Positions 14,031 to 22,191 of a DNA stretch of 23,223 nt are shown here, in pieces. The notes beneath the pieces were generated by a model that saw only the letters and a list, made by a program, of their open reading frames with translations, was not told the origin of the DNA and did no database searches. The stretch is from a virus. Position 1 is the first letter of the stretch. Every line of letters begins with the position of its first letter. The stretch lies in IMG/VR virus record IMGVR_UViG_3300049825_000738, positions 1 to 23,223 of that record, one strand, 5' to 3'. The position numbers and the translations under genes are program-made.

Positions 14031-14706
14031 TCTCGGCGGCATCGCCTCGGCCTTCGGCACTGCGACGTCGCAGACTACGGGCGCTATCACCGCAACGCCG
14101 ACCGCGGGAAGTGCCTTGGTGGTGGTCGTCGAAGTCACACGTGATAATTCCAACGCCATCACCGTCAGTGACAACAACAGTAACACGTTTGCACGGGTCT
14201 CAGGAAGTGCCACGACGACCGTTCAAGGCACGGTCGTGTTTCTCGCGTCCAATATCGCCACGTCGGCGGGGCATACGGTGACGGTACAGTTTTCCGATGT
14301 CAACGCCGTGTCGAATATCGCCGTGCAGGAAATCAAAGGGGCCGCCACCAGCAGCCCGTTTGACGTGCAAGCGCCCACCGATACGACGAACAATCAAACC
14401 CCGGCCCCCGCTACGACCGATGGCGTGACCTCCACCGCAGCCACCACGACGGCGGCAGGAGAGTTTGTGCTGGGTGCAACCCGATGCGGCGATGCCGCTG
14501 ATCTGACCGTCGGGACGGGATTTACGAATATCCAGACAGTCAACAATATCCTCAAGACGGAGTATCTGATTCAGGGTGCAGCCGGGTCGATTGCCGCAAC
14601 GATGACGCTTGGGAGTGCACAAAATACCAGATCGCTTATGGCGACGTTTAAGGCGGCAAGCGGGGCCGTTGCCGATGCACGGAAGCTCGTCCGGACGTGG
14701 ATCTAG
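14020..14706 (+). CDS. Beta-rich Ig-like structural protein, 228 aa
   Basis: The protein is Thr/Ala/Val-rich with repeated beta strands (ALVVVVEVTRDNSNAITVSD, then TVQFSDVNAVSNIAVQEIKG). It ends with MTLGSAQNTRSLMATFKAAS. Proteins with this pattern (a VxVxE strand, IAVQEIKGA, ATFKAA at the end) are common in metagenomic phages and bacteria as single beta-sandwich domains. Starts at ATG 14020 with AAAGGAG at 14007-14013 inside the end of the preceding gene. Likely a surface protein; role unknown. Confidence 0.7.
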   Translation: MPASLGGIASAFGTATSQTTGAITATPTAGSALVVVVEVTRDNSNAITVSDNNSNTFARVSGSATTTVQGTVVFLASNIATSAGHTVTVQFSDVNAVSNIAVQEIKGAATSSPFDVQAPTDTTNNQTPAPATTDGVTSTAATTTAAGEFVLGATRCGDAADLTVGTGFTNIQTVNNILKTEYLIQGAAGSIAATMTLGSAQNTRSLMATFKAASGAVADARKLVRTWI

Positions 14707-14707
14707 T

Positions 14708-15283
14708 ATGGCGCGACGCGTCCTCAATGTCGGAGGCGGTGGATCACGCGATCTTCCCACACTGTATCGCGAGTGGCGTCAGGATCTCCTCGATATTGAT
14801 CCGATCGTCAAGCCGGATATTTGCTGTGACGCGAAAGACCTGAAGACGTTACCGCGCGGGACGTATGACGCCGTGTTTTGTTCGCACAATCTTGAGCACT
14901 TCTATCACCACGAGGTACCGATCGTGCTAGCGGGCATGAGACACGTCTTGAAGCGGAACGGATTTCTTCACTGTGCGGTCCCGGATGTCGCGGCGCTCAT
15001 GGAGGCCGTCGTGCAGGGGAAGAAAGATATAATGGATATTTGGTATACCGTGCCGGCAGGTCCGATCCGTTTTCACGATGTCCTCTACGGCTGGAGCAAG
15101 GAAGTCATGCGCGGGAATCAGTACTACTGTCATCGCACGAACTTTACCGAGAAGAGCTTCACGCACGTTCTGAGTCTGGCGCACTTTACACAGATCTACA
15201 CGGCGCGCGATGGGTACAATCTCACGGCCTTTGCGTTTCTGCAACTGCCCTCCGCCGCACAGCGAAAGGAGTGTGGACTCTAA
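14708..15283 (+). CDS. Class I SAM-dependent methyltransferase (first copy)
   Basis: The 191 residues show a Rossmann methyltransferase: RVLNVGGGGSRDLP (residues 4-17) is the SAM-binding motif I, DLLDIDP (26-32) holds the acid that binds the ribose, and YDAVFCSHNLEHFYHHEVPI (53-72) and MRHVLKRNGFLHCAVPD (77-93) are motifs II and III of the Methyltransf_11 type. The substrate is unknown; the neighbours are fibre-like proteins and a glycosyltransferase. ATG 14708 directly follows the preceding TAG; no clear ribosome site, so coupling is likely. Compare the second copy at 17098, which has the same length. Confidence 0.85.
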   Translation: MARRVLNVGGGGSRDLPTLYREWRQDLLDIDPIVKPDICCDAKDLKTLPRGTYDAVFCSHNLEHFYHHEVPIVLAGMRHVLKRNGFLHCAVPDVAALMEAVVQGKKDIMDIWYTVPAGPIRFHDVLYGWSKEVMRGNQYYCHRTNFTEKSFTHVLSLAHFTQIYTARDGYNLTAFAFLQLPSAAQRKECGL

Positions 15284-16380
15284 TGCCAGTAACACATGCA
15301 AAGAACGTCACCGCTGCGGACTGGTCCGGCGTCATTACGGTGGGGAACAGTACGGGCGGGTCAACGACCGATCAGGCCTCCAATCTGGCGCGCCCTGGCG
15401 ATTGGAACTCAAATCACGTCGTGAATCTCTCGGCCTCTGAACTGACCCCTGTCTTTACCTTTACGAACGGCCTATCGAGTACGACGGCAGCGGGCGGCAT
15501 TACGATAGGGATGGCCTCGGACCCCTGGTACACGCCGCTGCCCTTCTATAATACCGGCGTCACGCAAGTCTCGGTGAGTTCGATGTCGAACGGCACTTGG
15601 TATCTGGACGGACCCTATGAGTGGGATCAAGCGATGGGCAAGGGGCAGATCAACGTCTTTGTCGCCATGCCGGCGAATTTTCTCGGCGGAGCGGTCTATT
15701 CAGCCGCCTCCACAGGATCAGTCACCCGTACCGCAACCTTCTATAATCACTTTGCGATCTACAAGCAGGGTTCAGGCGCTAGCACGACGCGGCTGGAATC
15801 ATTCTGGACGATGCAGAATTCGTTCATCGCCACGAACGAGATGAACCTGAATACGGCGAATACGAGTTCCGGGACCTTGACGAACCGCCTGACGATCAGC
15901 TTTCCCGCGCAGTGGGATACGGCGGGCGGTATCACCTATAGTTCGTCGTCTACCAGTGCGACCTCGAATCTTTCGGCGAGCACGATGGCCTCGACGCGCT
16001 ACGATTCGCTTATCTCGAACGTCGGCGCCTACCTCAGTGGCTCGATGATGCAGATATTCGGGATGTCCACCACCGCCCCGCCGGGCATCTATTGGGTCGG
16101 ACGCATGCAGTTCACCACGACAGCGAGCGCGGGAACATCTGGTGGGATCGGGTCGATGGGCACGTACTTCGGTCAGTGCAGCGTGCTGGGGCAAGTCGAG
16201 CTATTGGGAAATGCCTATAGGCGGCAAGGACTGTCCGTCACCAATAGCACGTCGAACTTCTTTCCGTTCCACGGATTTTTGGCCACGAGTACGACGGACG
16301 CCACCTCGATTATCAACACCGCCGACATTCGAGGGACCACGGGCCAGATGTACTGGAACTATTTTGCGAGCTCCTACTAA
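15283..16380 (+). CDS. Tail/head fibre-like protein, 365 aa
   Basis: The N-terminus (MPVTHAKNVTAADWSGV, then LARPGDWNSNHVVNL) has the pattern of phage fibre proteins that start with a short motif followed by RPxDWNxxH, here about residues 37-46. The body is Ser/Thr/Gly-rich, beta-type, with aromatic residues (WYTPLPFYNTG, GTWYLDGPYEWDQAM). It is probably exposed on the virion and may bind a host receptor. ATG 15283 overlaps the preceding TAA by one base; AAGGAG lies at 15266-15271. The glycosyltransferase gene follows at once, which makes this protein a candidate substrate. Confidence 0.75.
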   Translation: MPVTHAKNVTAADWSGVITVGNSTGGSTTDQASNLARPGDWNSNHVVNLSASELTPVFTFTNGLSSTTAAGGITIGMASDPWYTPLPFYNTGVTQVSVSSMSNGTWYLDGPYEWDQAMGKGQINVFVAMPANFLGGAVYSAASTGSVTRTATFYNHFAIYKQGSGASTTRLESFWTMQNSFIATNEMNLNTANTSSGTLTNRLTISFPAQWDTAGGITYSSSSTSATSNLSASTMASTRYDSLISNVGAYLSGSMMQIFGMSTTAPPGIYWVGRMQFTTTASAGTSGGIGSMGTYFGQCSVLGQVELLGNAYRRQGLSVTNSTSNFFPFHGFLATSTTDATSIINTADIRGTTGQMYWNYFASSY

Positions 16381-16381
16381 G

Positions 16382-17104
16382 ATGAAACCCGAACTCTTGA
16401 TTCAGGTACTCGAAACAGGTGGCTACCATAACGGCGACATCGGGCGCACGCGCGCGCGATTGGATAAAAGCAAGAGCTGGCGGAAGCAGCGCATCATTGT
16501 CTTATTGCCGACGTCGATGATGATTGCCGCGAAAGTCTCGCTCTCGCACTGGAACCTGGCATTCCCGCCAAACAATGGGGTCGCGCGTCTCCTGGCGATC
16601 GGTATGGAGGTTGGGGAAGCCTACAGTACCGCCATCGAGCAGATTCTCGCGCATCCTGAACTGAGTCAGTGGGAATATCTCTTGACACTTGAGCACGATA
16701 ATATGCCCCCACCGGACGGCGTACTACGATTGGTCGAGCGTATGGAGGCCCATCAGACGTATGATTGCATCGGCGGCTTATACTTTACCAAGGGCGAGGG
16801 CGGGGTGGCGCAGATCTGGGGCGATCCGACAGACCCGGTTCTGAACTTCCGCCCGCAACTCCCCGATCAGAACGGGGGGTTAAAGGACTGCTGCGGGACC
16901 GGAATGGGCTTTAACCTGTGGCGGTTGAAGATGTTTAAGGATAAGAAATTACGACGACCCTGGTTCGTTACGCAGAAGCACGGCGGTGTCGCGACACAGG
17001 ACCTCTATTTCTGGACGGACGCCCGCACGCACGGCTATCGGTGTGCGGTGGATTGCTCGGTCAAGGTGGGGCATTATGCACCGGAAACGGATACGGTATG
17101 GTAA
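16382..17104 (+). CDS. GT-A type glycosyltransferase
   Basis: The 240 residues have the features of a metal-dependent glycosyltransferase: a first strand QRIIVLLPT (36-44), a DxD-like LTLEHDNMPPPDGVLRL (101-117) for the metal and sugar nucleotide, GGLYFTKGEGG, then KDCCGTGMGFNLWRL (168-182), TQDLYFWTDARTHGY (205-219) as the acid-containing acceptor side, and VKVGHY (228-232) near the end with the second metal ligand. Donor and acceptor are unknown. Starts one base after the preceding fibre gene stop and overlaps the following methyltransferase by 7 bases, so the three are co-expressed. It may glycosylate fibre proteins or a cell glycan. Confidence 0.85.
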   Translation: MKPELLIQVLETGGYHNGDIGRTRARLDKSKSWRKQRIIVLLPTSMMIAAKVSLSHWNLAFPPNNGVARLLAIGMEVGEAYSTAIEQILAHPELSQWEYLLTLEHDNMPPPDGVLRLVERMEAHQTYDCIGGLYFTKGEGGVAQIWGDPTDPVLNFRPQLPDQNGGLKDCCGTGMGFNLWRLKMFKDKKLRRPWFVTQKHGGVATQDLYFWTDARTHGYRCAVDCSVKVGHYAPETDTVW

Positions 17105-17664
17105 GGGCGAAGAAATTACGATTCACGAAGCAACCTATTACGCCGCCGCTGGTCCAGCTCGACCTCGGTACGGGGAAGGGGAAGAATCGTCCCGAGGGAT
17201 TCCTCGGCGTCGATAGCCATCACTATCCTGGTGCGCGCGTCGTGGATTTACGGAAACGCTGGCCGTGGCCGGATAACTCGGTGGACGCGGTACATTGCAA
17301 TCATCTCCTGCAGTTCTTCACGAGCCGCGAGCGCGTGCATTTTACCAACGAACTCTATCGCATTCTGAAGCCTGGCGCCAAGGCCACGATTATTACACCC
17401 TATTGGGCCGCCTGTAAGGGCTATGGTGATACCTCGACGTGCTGGCCGCCGGTGTCAGAGGCCTGGTATGCGCGCCTGAACAAAGTCTGGCGTGAGGCGC
17501 AGGACTATGACGATCCCGATGGCTATACGTGTGACTTCGAGCATACGATCGGGTACGGCCTGCATCAAGCAATCGTCCCGCGCAATCTCGAATATCAGCA
17601 GCACGCGGTGATGTTCTACAAGGAGGCCGTACAGGACTTAATCGCCAACTTGATGAAGAAATAA
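17098..17664 (+). CDS. Class I SAM-dependent methyltransferase (second copy)
   Basis: The 188 residues have VQLDLGTGKGKN (19-30) as SAM motif I, FLGVDS (35-40) with the ribose-binding acid, SVDAVHCNHLLQFFT (61-75), and NELYRILKPGAKATII (84-99), a typical Methyltransf_11 core. It is the same size and type as the protein at 14708 but not closely related by eye. The start at ATG 17098 overlaps the glycosyltransferase stop; the frame is open back to 17041. With the glycosyltransferase it may produce a methylated sugar. Substrate unknown. Confidence 0.85.
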   Translation: MVRAKKLRFTKQPITPPLVQLDLGTGKGKNRPEGFLGVDSHHYPGARVVDLRKRWPWPDNSVDAVHCNHLLQFFTSRERVHFTNELYRILKPGAKATIITPYWAACKGYGDTSTCWPPVSEAWYARLNKVWREAQDYDDPDGYTCDFEHTIGYGLHQAIVPRNLEYQQHAVMFYKEAVQDLIANLMKK

Positions 17665-17667
17665 CCC

Positions 17668-20643
17668 ATGTCAGCGTTTCAACATAACGCCTTTCAACCT
17701 AACGCCTTTCAGGGTGAGCGCTCCTCACTCTTCTTGAACGCGGCGGTCTCCGATCCACTGCTCACGGGCCTGACCGAGACCGCCGTCCTGACCCGTATTA
17801 ATCTCGTCGCCTCCGATACACTGGCGCTAACAGTCAGTGACCCTGATATTACAGCGTTTGAACTGACCGGTCTCACCGATCCCTTCCCGGCCTTTGCGGA
17901 GACCTCCGCGCTCGATACCGGCGGTGGGATTACGCCCATCGTAGGCGCCGACACCCTGTTGGGCTTAGCGGAAGCCGTCACCGTTCGCGCCTTCATTCCT
18001 ACATCTGACGTCTGGGCCGCCGGTCTCACGGATACGGCCACGGCATCCGCCACTGTCTCGACCTCGGATACCTTTGCGGCGGGTCTGACGGATACGGCGG
18101 GGACGCTCGTTATCTCCGTCTCGACCGCTGACATCGTGACGTGTGGCGTTACGGAGAATCTTGTCCTCGCTATCTCGTTCGCCACGTCCGATACGCTGGT
18201 CATAGGCCTGACCGACTCCACGACACCAGCAATCACACTCTCGACCTCTGATGTCTTCACGACGGGCCTGACGGATACCGCCAATAGCTCGGTCACGCTC
18301 ACCACATCAGACAGCCTGCGTACTGTTATCGATGATCTAGACATTCTCGCGATTGAGTTGACGGGTCTGACGGACGCCTTCCCAGCCTTCACCGACACCT
18401 CGACGCTCGATGCCGGTGGCGCGATACAGATTACGTCATCCGACGTTCTGATCACTGGCGTGACGGAGTCCAGTACCGTCTTCGTGCGGCTCTCGGTCTC
18501 TGACACGCTCATGCAAGTGGTCGAGGATCTGCTGATCAAGAAGAGCGAATCAGTCAGCGACTCACTTCCTGGTTTCGTTGAATCGGCCTCGGTTGTGCAG
18601 CTCAGCGCGGGTATCATTGCGACCTCCGATGCATTGACCGTCGGTCTCACCGAGGCGGTCACGCTCGTTGCAACGCTCTCGATCTCCGATACACTCACCG
18701 GACTCGCCGAGAGCGCCACGAAACTCGACCTGAGTGCGACGGTCATTACCACCAGTGACTCCCTGTCGCTTACGCTCGGCGAGCGCGCCATCCGCAGTGA
18801 CGGGACTCTCTTCGCCCTCTTCACGAGTGACGCCATACGCGTCACGATAGCTGATCTGGACATCAAGGACATCTTCCTGAATAACGACCCTGATCCACTC
18901 AGACTAGGTCTCACGGAAACGGCATCGGTCGTCATCGACGCCGTGACGTTTGTTACCAAAACTGGTACCGATAGTATTACCGTCGGACTCGTTGAGCCCT
19001 ACGTCTTTGAGCAGCAGCTCGCCAGCGCCGAGAACATGCAGGTGCGTATCACGGAATCCACGGCGGTCGTGGATCTGACCGGCGGTATTACGAGTATCAC
19101 GGATGACGATTTCGTCCTACGCATTGGGCTGACTGAAACCCTTACGGCGAAGGGTCTCGTCACTGTTAGTGATGCCCTCTCAGGACTGACCGAGCAATCT
19201 ACGCTGGAGACCGCTGGGGGCATTGAAAAGACCGCCTCCGATACGCTCACGGTCAACATCTATCCAGACTTCCCGACGACAGGCGTGCTCGATACCTTTA
19301 CACGTACCGATGAAAACCCGTTGGCCTCTGGACCCTGGCAGGCCTTCTTGTTGGGTACGAGTCGCGGGCAACTCCTCTCCAATGCAATTACACATACCCT
19401 GAGCACGTCATTCTCAAATGCCTGGAACGCCGTTCCTTCTTCCGATCAAGAGATTTATCTTACGGTTACGACGCGCCCGAATGTATCTGGGAACGTCTCG
19501 CTCTTCGTTCGCGCGAATAATCTTAACAGTGCCGTGGAGAACGGCTACATCTGCCAATATACACGCACCACCTGGACGTTGTCGGTCTTTACCGGAGGAT
19601 CTGCCGCCGCGACACTTGCCAGTGGTGCGCTGTCTCTCTCCGATGGCGATGCCATCGGCCTGCGCATTACGGGTATTACACTTAGTGTCTATCATCAACC
19701 CATCGCCGGAGCATGGACACGATTGGGATCTGCGACCAGCACGACCTATGCTACGGGTACGATCGGGTTCTATGCCTTAGATACCGCCACAGGTACGGTA
19801 CTGGATAATCTGGGCGGCGGTCTCTATGTACCGTTCGAGCAGAGCACGCTCGCGGTACGTATCAGCGTAAGCGACACCGCACCAGGACTGACCGAGACCG
19901 TGGCTACGCGGCTCTCGATGCGTGTCGACGAACTTCTCTCCGGACTGGGTGAGAATATAAACATCGTACCGATCATCCCGATTAGCGCCGCCGACGCGAT
20001 TGATAACATTTTCAATGTCATTCTCGCCGAGAACGCCAATATCGTCGATCTCTCAGGCGGGCTCTCGACGCATAGCGATACGGAGACGCTGCCCGCATTC
20101 CTGAATGAGGCCGCACTCACTCGCGCCTTCCAGCCAGTGAGTGACGTGGAAGCACTGGGACTGACTGAGGCGGCAGCCGTGGCCGTGGTGATTGCGGGCG
20201 CCGACACGTTGGTCGTGCAGCTGACCGATACGTCAGGCGCGGGCGCCCTGGTGCTACTCAGAGTAGATGATCTATTGGCGAAACTAGCTGAGGACGTCAC
20301 GAACTATCTACGTACCTCGGTTGAAGAGACGGTCGGCGGACTCCTTAGTGACCTCTATCGACAGTTACAGGGACAGGTTGCGACTGACGATCTACTCATT
20401 CTGGGTCTCACCGAGACGAGGACGATCCAGGATGTTACGGATCTACTGACGAAGAGCGGGGCTGACTCCCTTCGTCTGGGGATGACCGAGACCGCGGTTA
20501 TTGAATCCGTAAGTCTGCTGGGCGGGCAAATTATCGTCACAACGGTAGAGTATCTGGGGCGAAAAAGGGCTATACTAGGGAACGGGCCGTTAACCGTGAC
20601 CGTGGACACGATGCCGAAACAGGCACAATTGAGTGAGGTCTAA
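17668..20643 (+). CDS. Giant repetitive fibre protein, 991 aa, with embedded lectin-like domain
   Basis: Three regions are visible. Residues 1-16 (MSAFQHNAFQPNAFQG) carry the AFQxNAFQ peptide seen at the start of several phage virion proteins, perhaps an anchor. Residues about 27-541 and 728-951 are tandem units of 18-25 residues, consensus SDTLxxGLTE, each with an Asp near the start and Glu/Asp after GLT. Residues about 542-721 are a different domain (DTFTRTDENPLASGPW, VSLFVRANN, GTIGFYALDT, LDNLGGGLYV) with a concanavalin-like pattern. This looks like a long stalk or fibre with a sugar-binding domain. It starts three bases after the preceding gene. Acidic overall. The location among connector genes suggests a neck or head fibre, unproven. 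Confidence 0.85.
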   Translation: MSAFQHNAFQPNAFQGERSSLFLNAAVSDPLLTGLTETAVLTRINLVASDTLALTVSDPDITAFELTGLTDPFPAFAETSALDTGGGITPIVGADTLLGLAEAVTVRAFIPTSDVWAAGLTDTATASATVSTSDTFAAGLTDTAGTLVISVSTADIVTCGVTENLVLAISFATSDTLVIGLTDSTTPAITLSTSDVFTTGLTDTANSSVTLTTSDSLRTVIDDLDILAIELTGLTDAFPAFTDTSTLDAGGAIQITSSDVLITGVTESSTVFVRLSVSDTLMQVVEDLLIKKSESVSDSLPGFVESASVVQLSAGIIATSDALTVGLTEAVTLVATLSISDTLTGLAESATKLDLSATVITTSDSLSLTLGERAIRSDGTLFALFTSDAIRVTIADLDIKDIFLNNDPDPLRLGLTETASVVIDAVTFVTKTGTDSITVGLVEPYVFEQQLASAENMQVRITESTAVVDLTGGITSITDDDFVLRIGLTETLTAKGLVTVSDALSGLTEQSTLETAGGIEKTASDTLTVNIYPDFPTTGVLDTFTRTDENPLASGPWQAFLLGTSRGQLLSNAITHTLSTSFSNAWNAVPSSDQEIYLTVTTRPNVSGNVSLFVRANNLNSAVENGYICQYTRTTWTLSVFTGGSAAATLASGALSLSDGDAIGLRITGITLSVYHQPIAGAWTRLGSATSTTYATGTIGFYALDTATGTVLDNLGGGLYVPFEQSTLAVRISVSDTAPGLTETVATRLSMRVDELLSGLGENINIVPIIPISAADAIDNIFNVILAENANIVDLSGGLSTHSDTETLPAFLNEAALTRAFQPVSDVEALGLTEAAAVAVVIAGADTLVVQLTDTSGAGALVLLRVDDLLAKLAEDVTNYLRTSVEETVGGLLSDLYRQLQGQVATDDLLILGLTETRTIQDVTDLLTKSGADSLRLGMTETAVIESVSLLGGQIIVTTVEYLGRKRAILGNGPLTVTVDTMPKQAQLSEV
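17746..19290 (+). repeat. Coding tandem repeats of the giant fibre, first array
   Basis: Roughly 20 units of about 60 bases are visible by eye, each encoding a version of SDTLxxGLTE followed by 8-12 variable residues. Two longer units are near copies (ELTGLTDPFPAF at 17860 and ELTGLTDAFPAF at 18355), showing block duplication. Units vary in length, so this is protein-level, not a simple DNA satellite. Confidence 0.85.
19852..20520 (+). repeat. Coding tandem repeats of the giant fibre, second array
   Basis: About seven further units continue after the lectin-like domain, for example VSDTAPGLTE, VSDVEALGLTE, ATDDLLILGLTE and ADSLRLGMTE. They are more divergent than in the first array. The last 40 residues of the protein lack the repeat. 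Confidence 0.8.
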
Positions 20644-20645
20644 CC

Positions 20646-20969
20646 ATGTCGCATGAAACCGTCGGGATTGTCGAGGGGTGGAGCGCGCGACTTGACTTTT
20701 CCTTAAAGGAAAACGACGCCGTCAAGGATCTCTCCGGTCTGACCATGATCGCCGAAGCCCTGGACCGCCGAAAGCAACCCGTGACGTTGACGGGAGACTT
20801 GACGATCATCAGTGCGACGGACGGGCGTGTCCGACTCACCCCGGATACGGGAGACTTTCCACCAGCAGGCAGTCCGTTCGAGCTGCGCTTTAAGGCCGTT
20901 CAGGGCGGTGAGGTGAGCTACTACCCGAGTGATGCTGCCGTGAAGGTCGAGGTCCGTCGATGGGCGTGA
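20646..20969 (+). CDS. Baseplate/neck-type structural protein (BppU N-terminal-like), 107 aa
   Basis: A beta-sandwich pattern: GWSARLDFSLKENDAVKDLS, then LTMIAEALDRRKQPVTLTG, GRVRLTPDTGDFPPAGSPFE, and a final strand VKVEVRRWA. This order of strands, with the TPxxGDFPPAG turn, fits the small module found at the N-terminus of BppU and in many phage structural proteins that connect fibres to the virion. It follows the giant fibre at once, so it could be the attachment platform of that fibre. ATG 20646 follows the previous stop; it overlaps the next gene by 10 bases. Confidence 0.7.
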   Translation: MSHETVGIVEGWSARLDFSLKENDAVKDLSGLTMIAEALDRRKQPVTLTGDLTIISATDGRVRLTPDTGDFPPAGSPFELRFKAVQGGEVSYYPSDAAVKVEVRRWA

Positions 20970-21316
20970 TCGAGCATGTGCAAGGTCTTCTCGATACAAC
21001 CGTAGAGCTTGAGCCCTGGACGGCGCAGGACTCCTACGGGCGCGGCACTTACGGGGCGAAGCGAACCGTACTCGCCCGTATCCAGCAGGGGATCTATCAA
21101 ACACTCGGCGCCAATGGACAAACATTGGTCGCGGGGTACAAGGTGATTCTCGGTGAGGCAATTCAGGTAGACCCGCGCGATCGGCTGACACTCCCAGAGG
21201 CCTTCGGGCCGCGTGCGATCGGAGGAAAGACGGCGGAAGTCCAGCCACCGATCCGCTCAGTCCAGCCAGTCTACTATCATGGGGCACATGATTATACAGT
21301 CATTCTCTGCGGATGA
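20960..21316 (+). CDS. Head closure (head-tail joining) protein
   Basis: The 118 residues match the SPP1 gp16/HK97 gp7-type head closure family by pattern: a start with a short helix, then TVELEPWTAQDSYGRGTYG, VLARIQQG, and LGEAIQVDPRDRLTLPE with the last strand. This ring sits under the gp6-like adaptor and closes the head after packaging. It overlaps the preceding gene by 10 bases and ends 4 bases before the gp10-like gene. In most phages the gp6-like gene lies immediately before it; here 9.7 kb separates them. Confidence 0.85.
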   Translation: MGVIEHVQGLLDTTVELEPWTAQDSYGRGTYGAKRTVLARIQQGIYQTLGANGQTLVAGYKVILGEAIQVDPRDRLTLPEAFGPRAIGGKTAEVQPPIRSVQPVYYHGAHDYTVILCG

Positions 21317-21320
21317 TACG

Positions 21321-21821
21321 ATGAAGATCGAAATTGAGATCAAGGGGACCGACGAACTCCGGCGCATCCTGAGTGCTGCCGGACCGCAGGCACCGAGAGC
21401 CATCGCGGGTCCGCTCTATCGCTTTGTGCGGCAGTATGTTCTGCTGCCCGCCAAACAACGCTTTGTGCCGGTCGTGGACTCAGCCCTCAAGAATAGTATT
21501 CAAATTGAGGCGCCGACGATTAACGGATCTGTCGTGACGGTCACGATAGGGGCAGGTGGACAAAGCGCCCCCTATGCGGCGGCGGTGCATGAGAATCCTC
21601 GATCTGGGAAAACCGGAGGCATTCCTCCCGGAGGATTACAGCCACTGACGTTTCGATGGATTGGCGGAAAGATTCGCCCCATTGGCGGGCCATATCGTCG
21701 CTATTCACGTGTCGGGCAGTGGAAGTACCTTGAACAACCCGCGAAGGAAGCCGCCGCACATCTCGAACCGTTAATTCAGGATGTGCGCCGAGAAGTGGAG
21801 AAGCTCTTTGGGCGTCGCTGA
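21321..21821 (+). CDS. HK97 gp10-like tail completion protein
   Basis: Starts MKIEIEIKGTDELRRIL with an early helix, a common start in the HK97 gp10 family (tail completion or minor tail protein). The motif APYAAAVHE (about residues 79-87) is close to the YA-x-x-VE motif of the family; the C-terminus is basic and helical (LIQDVRREVEKLFGRR). ATG 21321 lies four bases after the preceding stop; ATG 21288 is in the same frame but overlaps the head closure gene by 29 bases. Role: joins tail to neck. Overlaps the next gene start by 14 bases. Confidence 0.85.
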   Translation: MKIEIEIKGTDELRRILSAAGPQAPRAIAGPLYRFVRQYVLLPAKQRFVPVVDSALKNSIQIEAPTINGSVVTVTIGAGGQSAPYAAAVHENPRSGKTGGIPPGGLQPLTFRWIGGKIRPIGGPYRRYSRVGQWKYLEQPAKEAAAHLEPLIQDVRREVEKLFGRR

Positions 21822-22191
21822 TGATCTTGCCGATCTCTTGGTGACGGGTAACCTGAGTGCCACGGTGCATATCGGTGAGCTACTGGCTGAGCCGTCGAAG
21901 GCCGCCGTGATTACACCGACGCCGGGACTGCCGAATCTCCGGACCTACGGCGGATCGGTCTTAGAGCGCGTTAGTGTGCAGGTGCGGTGCAGAGCCTCGG
22001 ATTACCCGACGGCAGATAATCTCATGGCTTCGGCGCATGGAAAGTTGAGTGGCGTAAAGGACAAGATATTGAGCGGACGCACCTATCATTGGATCGTCGA
22101 GGTACAGCAGCCGTTCTACCTAGGACTGGATGAGAACGAGCGCCCGATATTTGCCTGTAACTTTGATATTTTGCGGTCAGCAACGACCTAA
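21808..22191 (+). CDS. Tail terminator / minor capsid-type protein, TTG start
   Basis: The 127 residues begin (M/L)GVADDLADLLVTGN, include VITPTPGLPNLRTYGG, VSVQVRCRASDYPTADNLM, and KDKILSGRTYHWIVEVQQPF, with PIFACNFDILRS at the end. This is the pattern of small proteins of tail terminator/minor capsid type that follow gp10-like genes. No ATG sits in frame at a good site: TTG 21808 has GGAG at 21797-21800, seven bases away; ATG 21781 is the alternative. The start overlaps the end of the preceding gene by 14 bases. Its TAA (22189-22191) overlaps the stop of the HNH gene on the other strand. Confidence 0.8.
   Translation: MGVADDLADLLVTGNLSATVHIGELLAEPSKAAVITPTPGLPNLRTYGGSVLERVSVQVRCRASDYPTADNLMASAHGKLSGVKDKILSGRTYHWIVEVQQPFYLGLDENERPIFACNFDILRSATT

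Noticed and set aside
17709-18959. 416-codon - strand frame opposite the giant fibre
   Set aside because: A by-product of the repeats and codon bias; its sequence is a low-complexity Ser/Val repeat mirroring the fibre.
17746-20520. Repeat arrays considered as CRISPR or satellite DNA
   Set aside because: Units differ in length and base sequence, keep the reading frame, and conserve the protein motif, so they are coding repeats.
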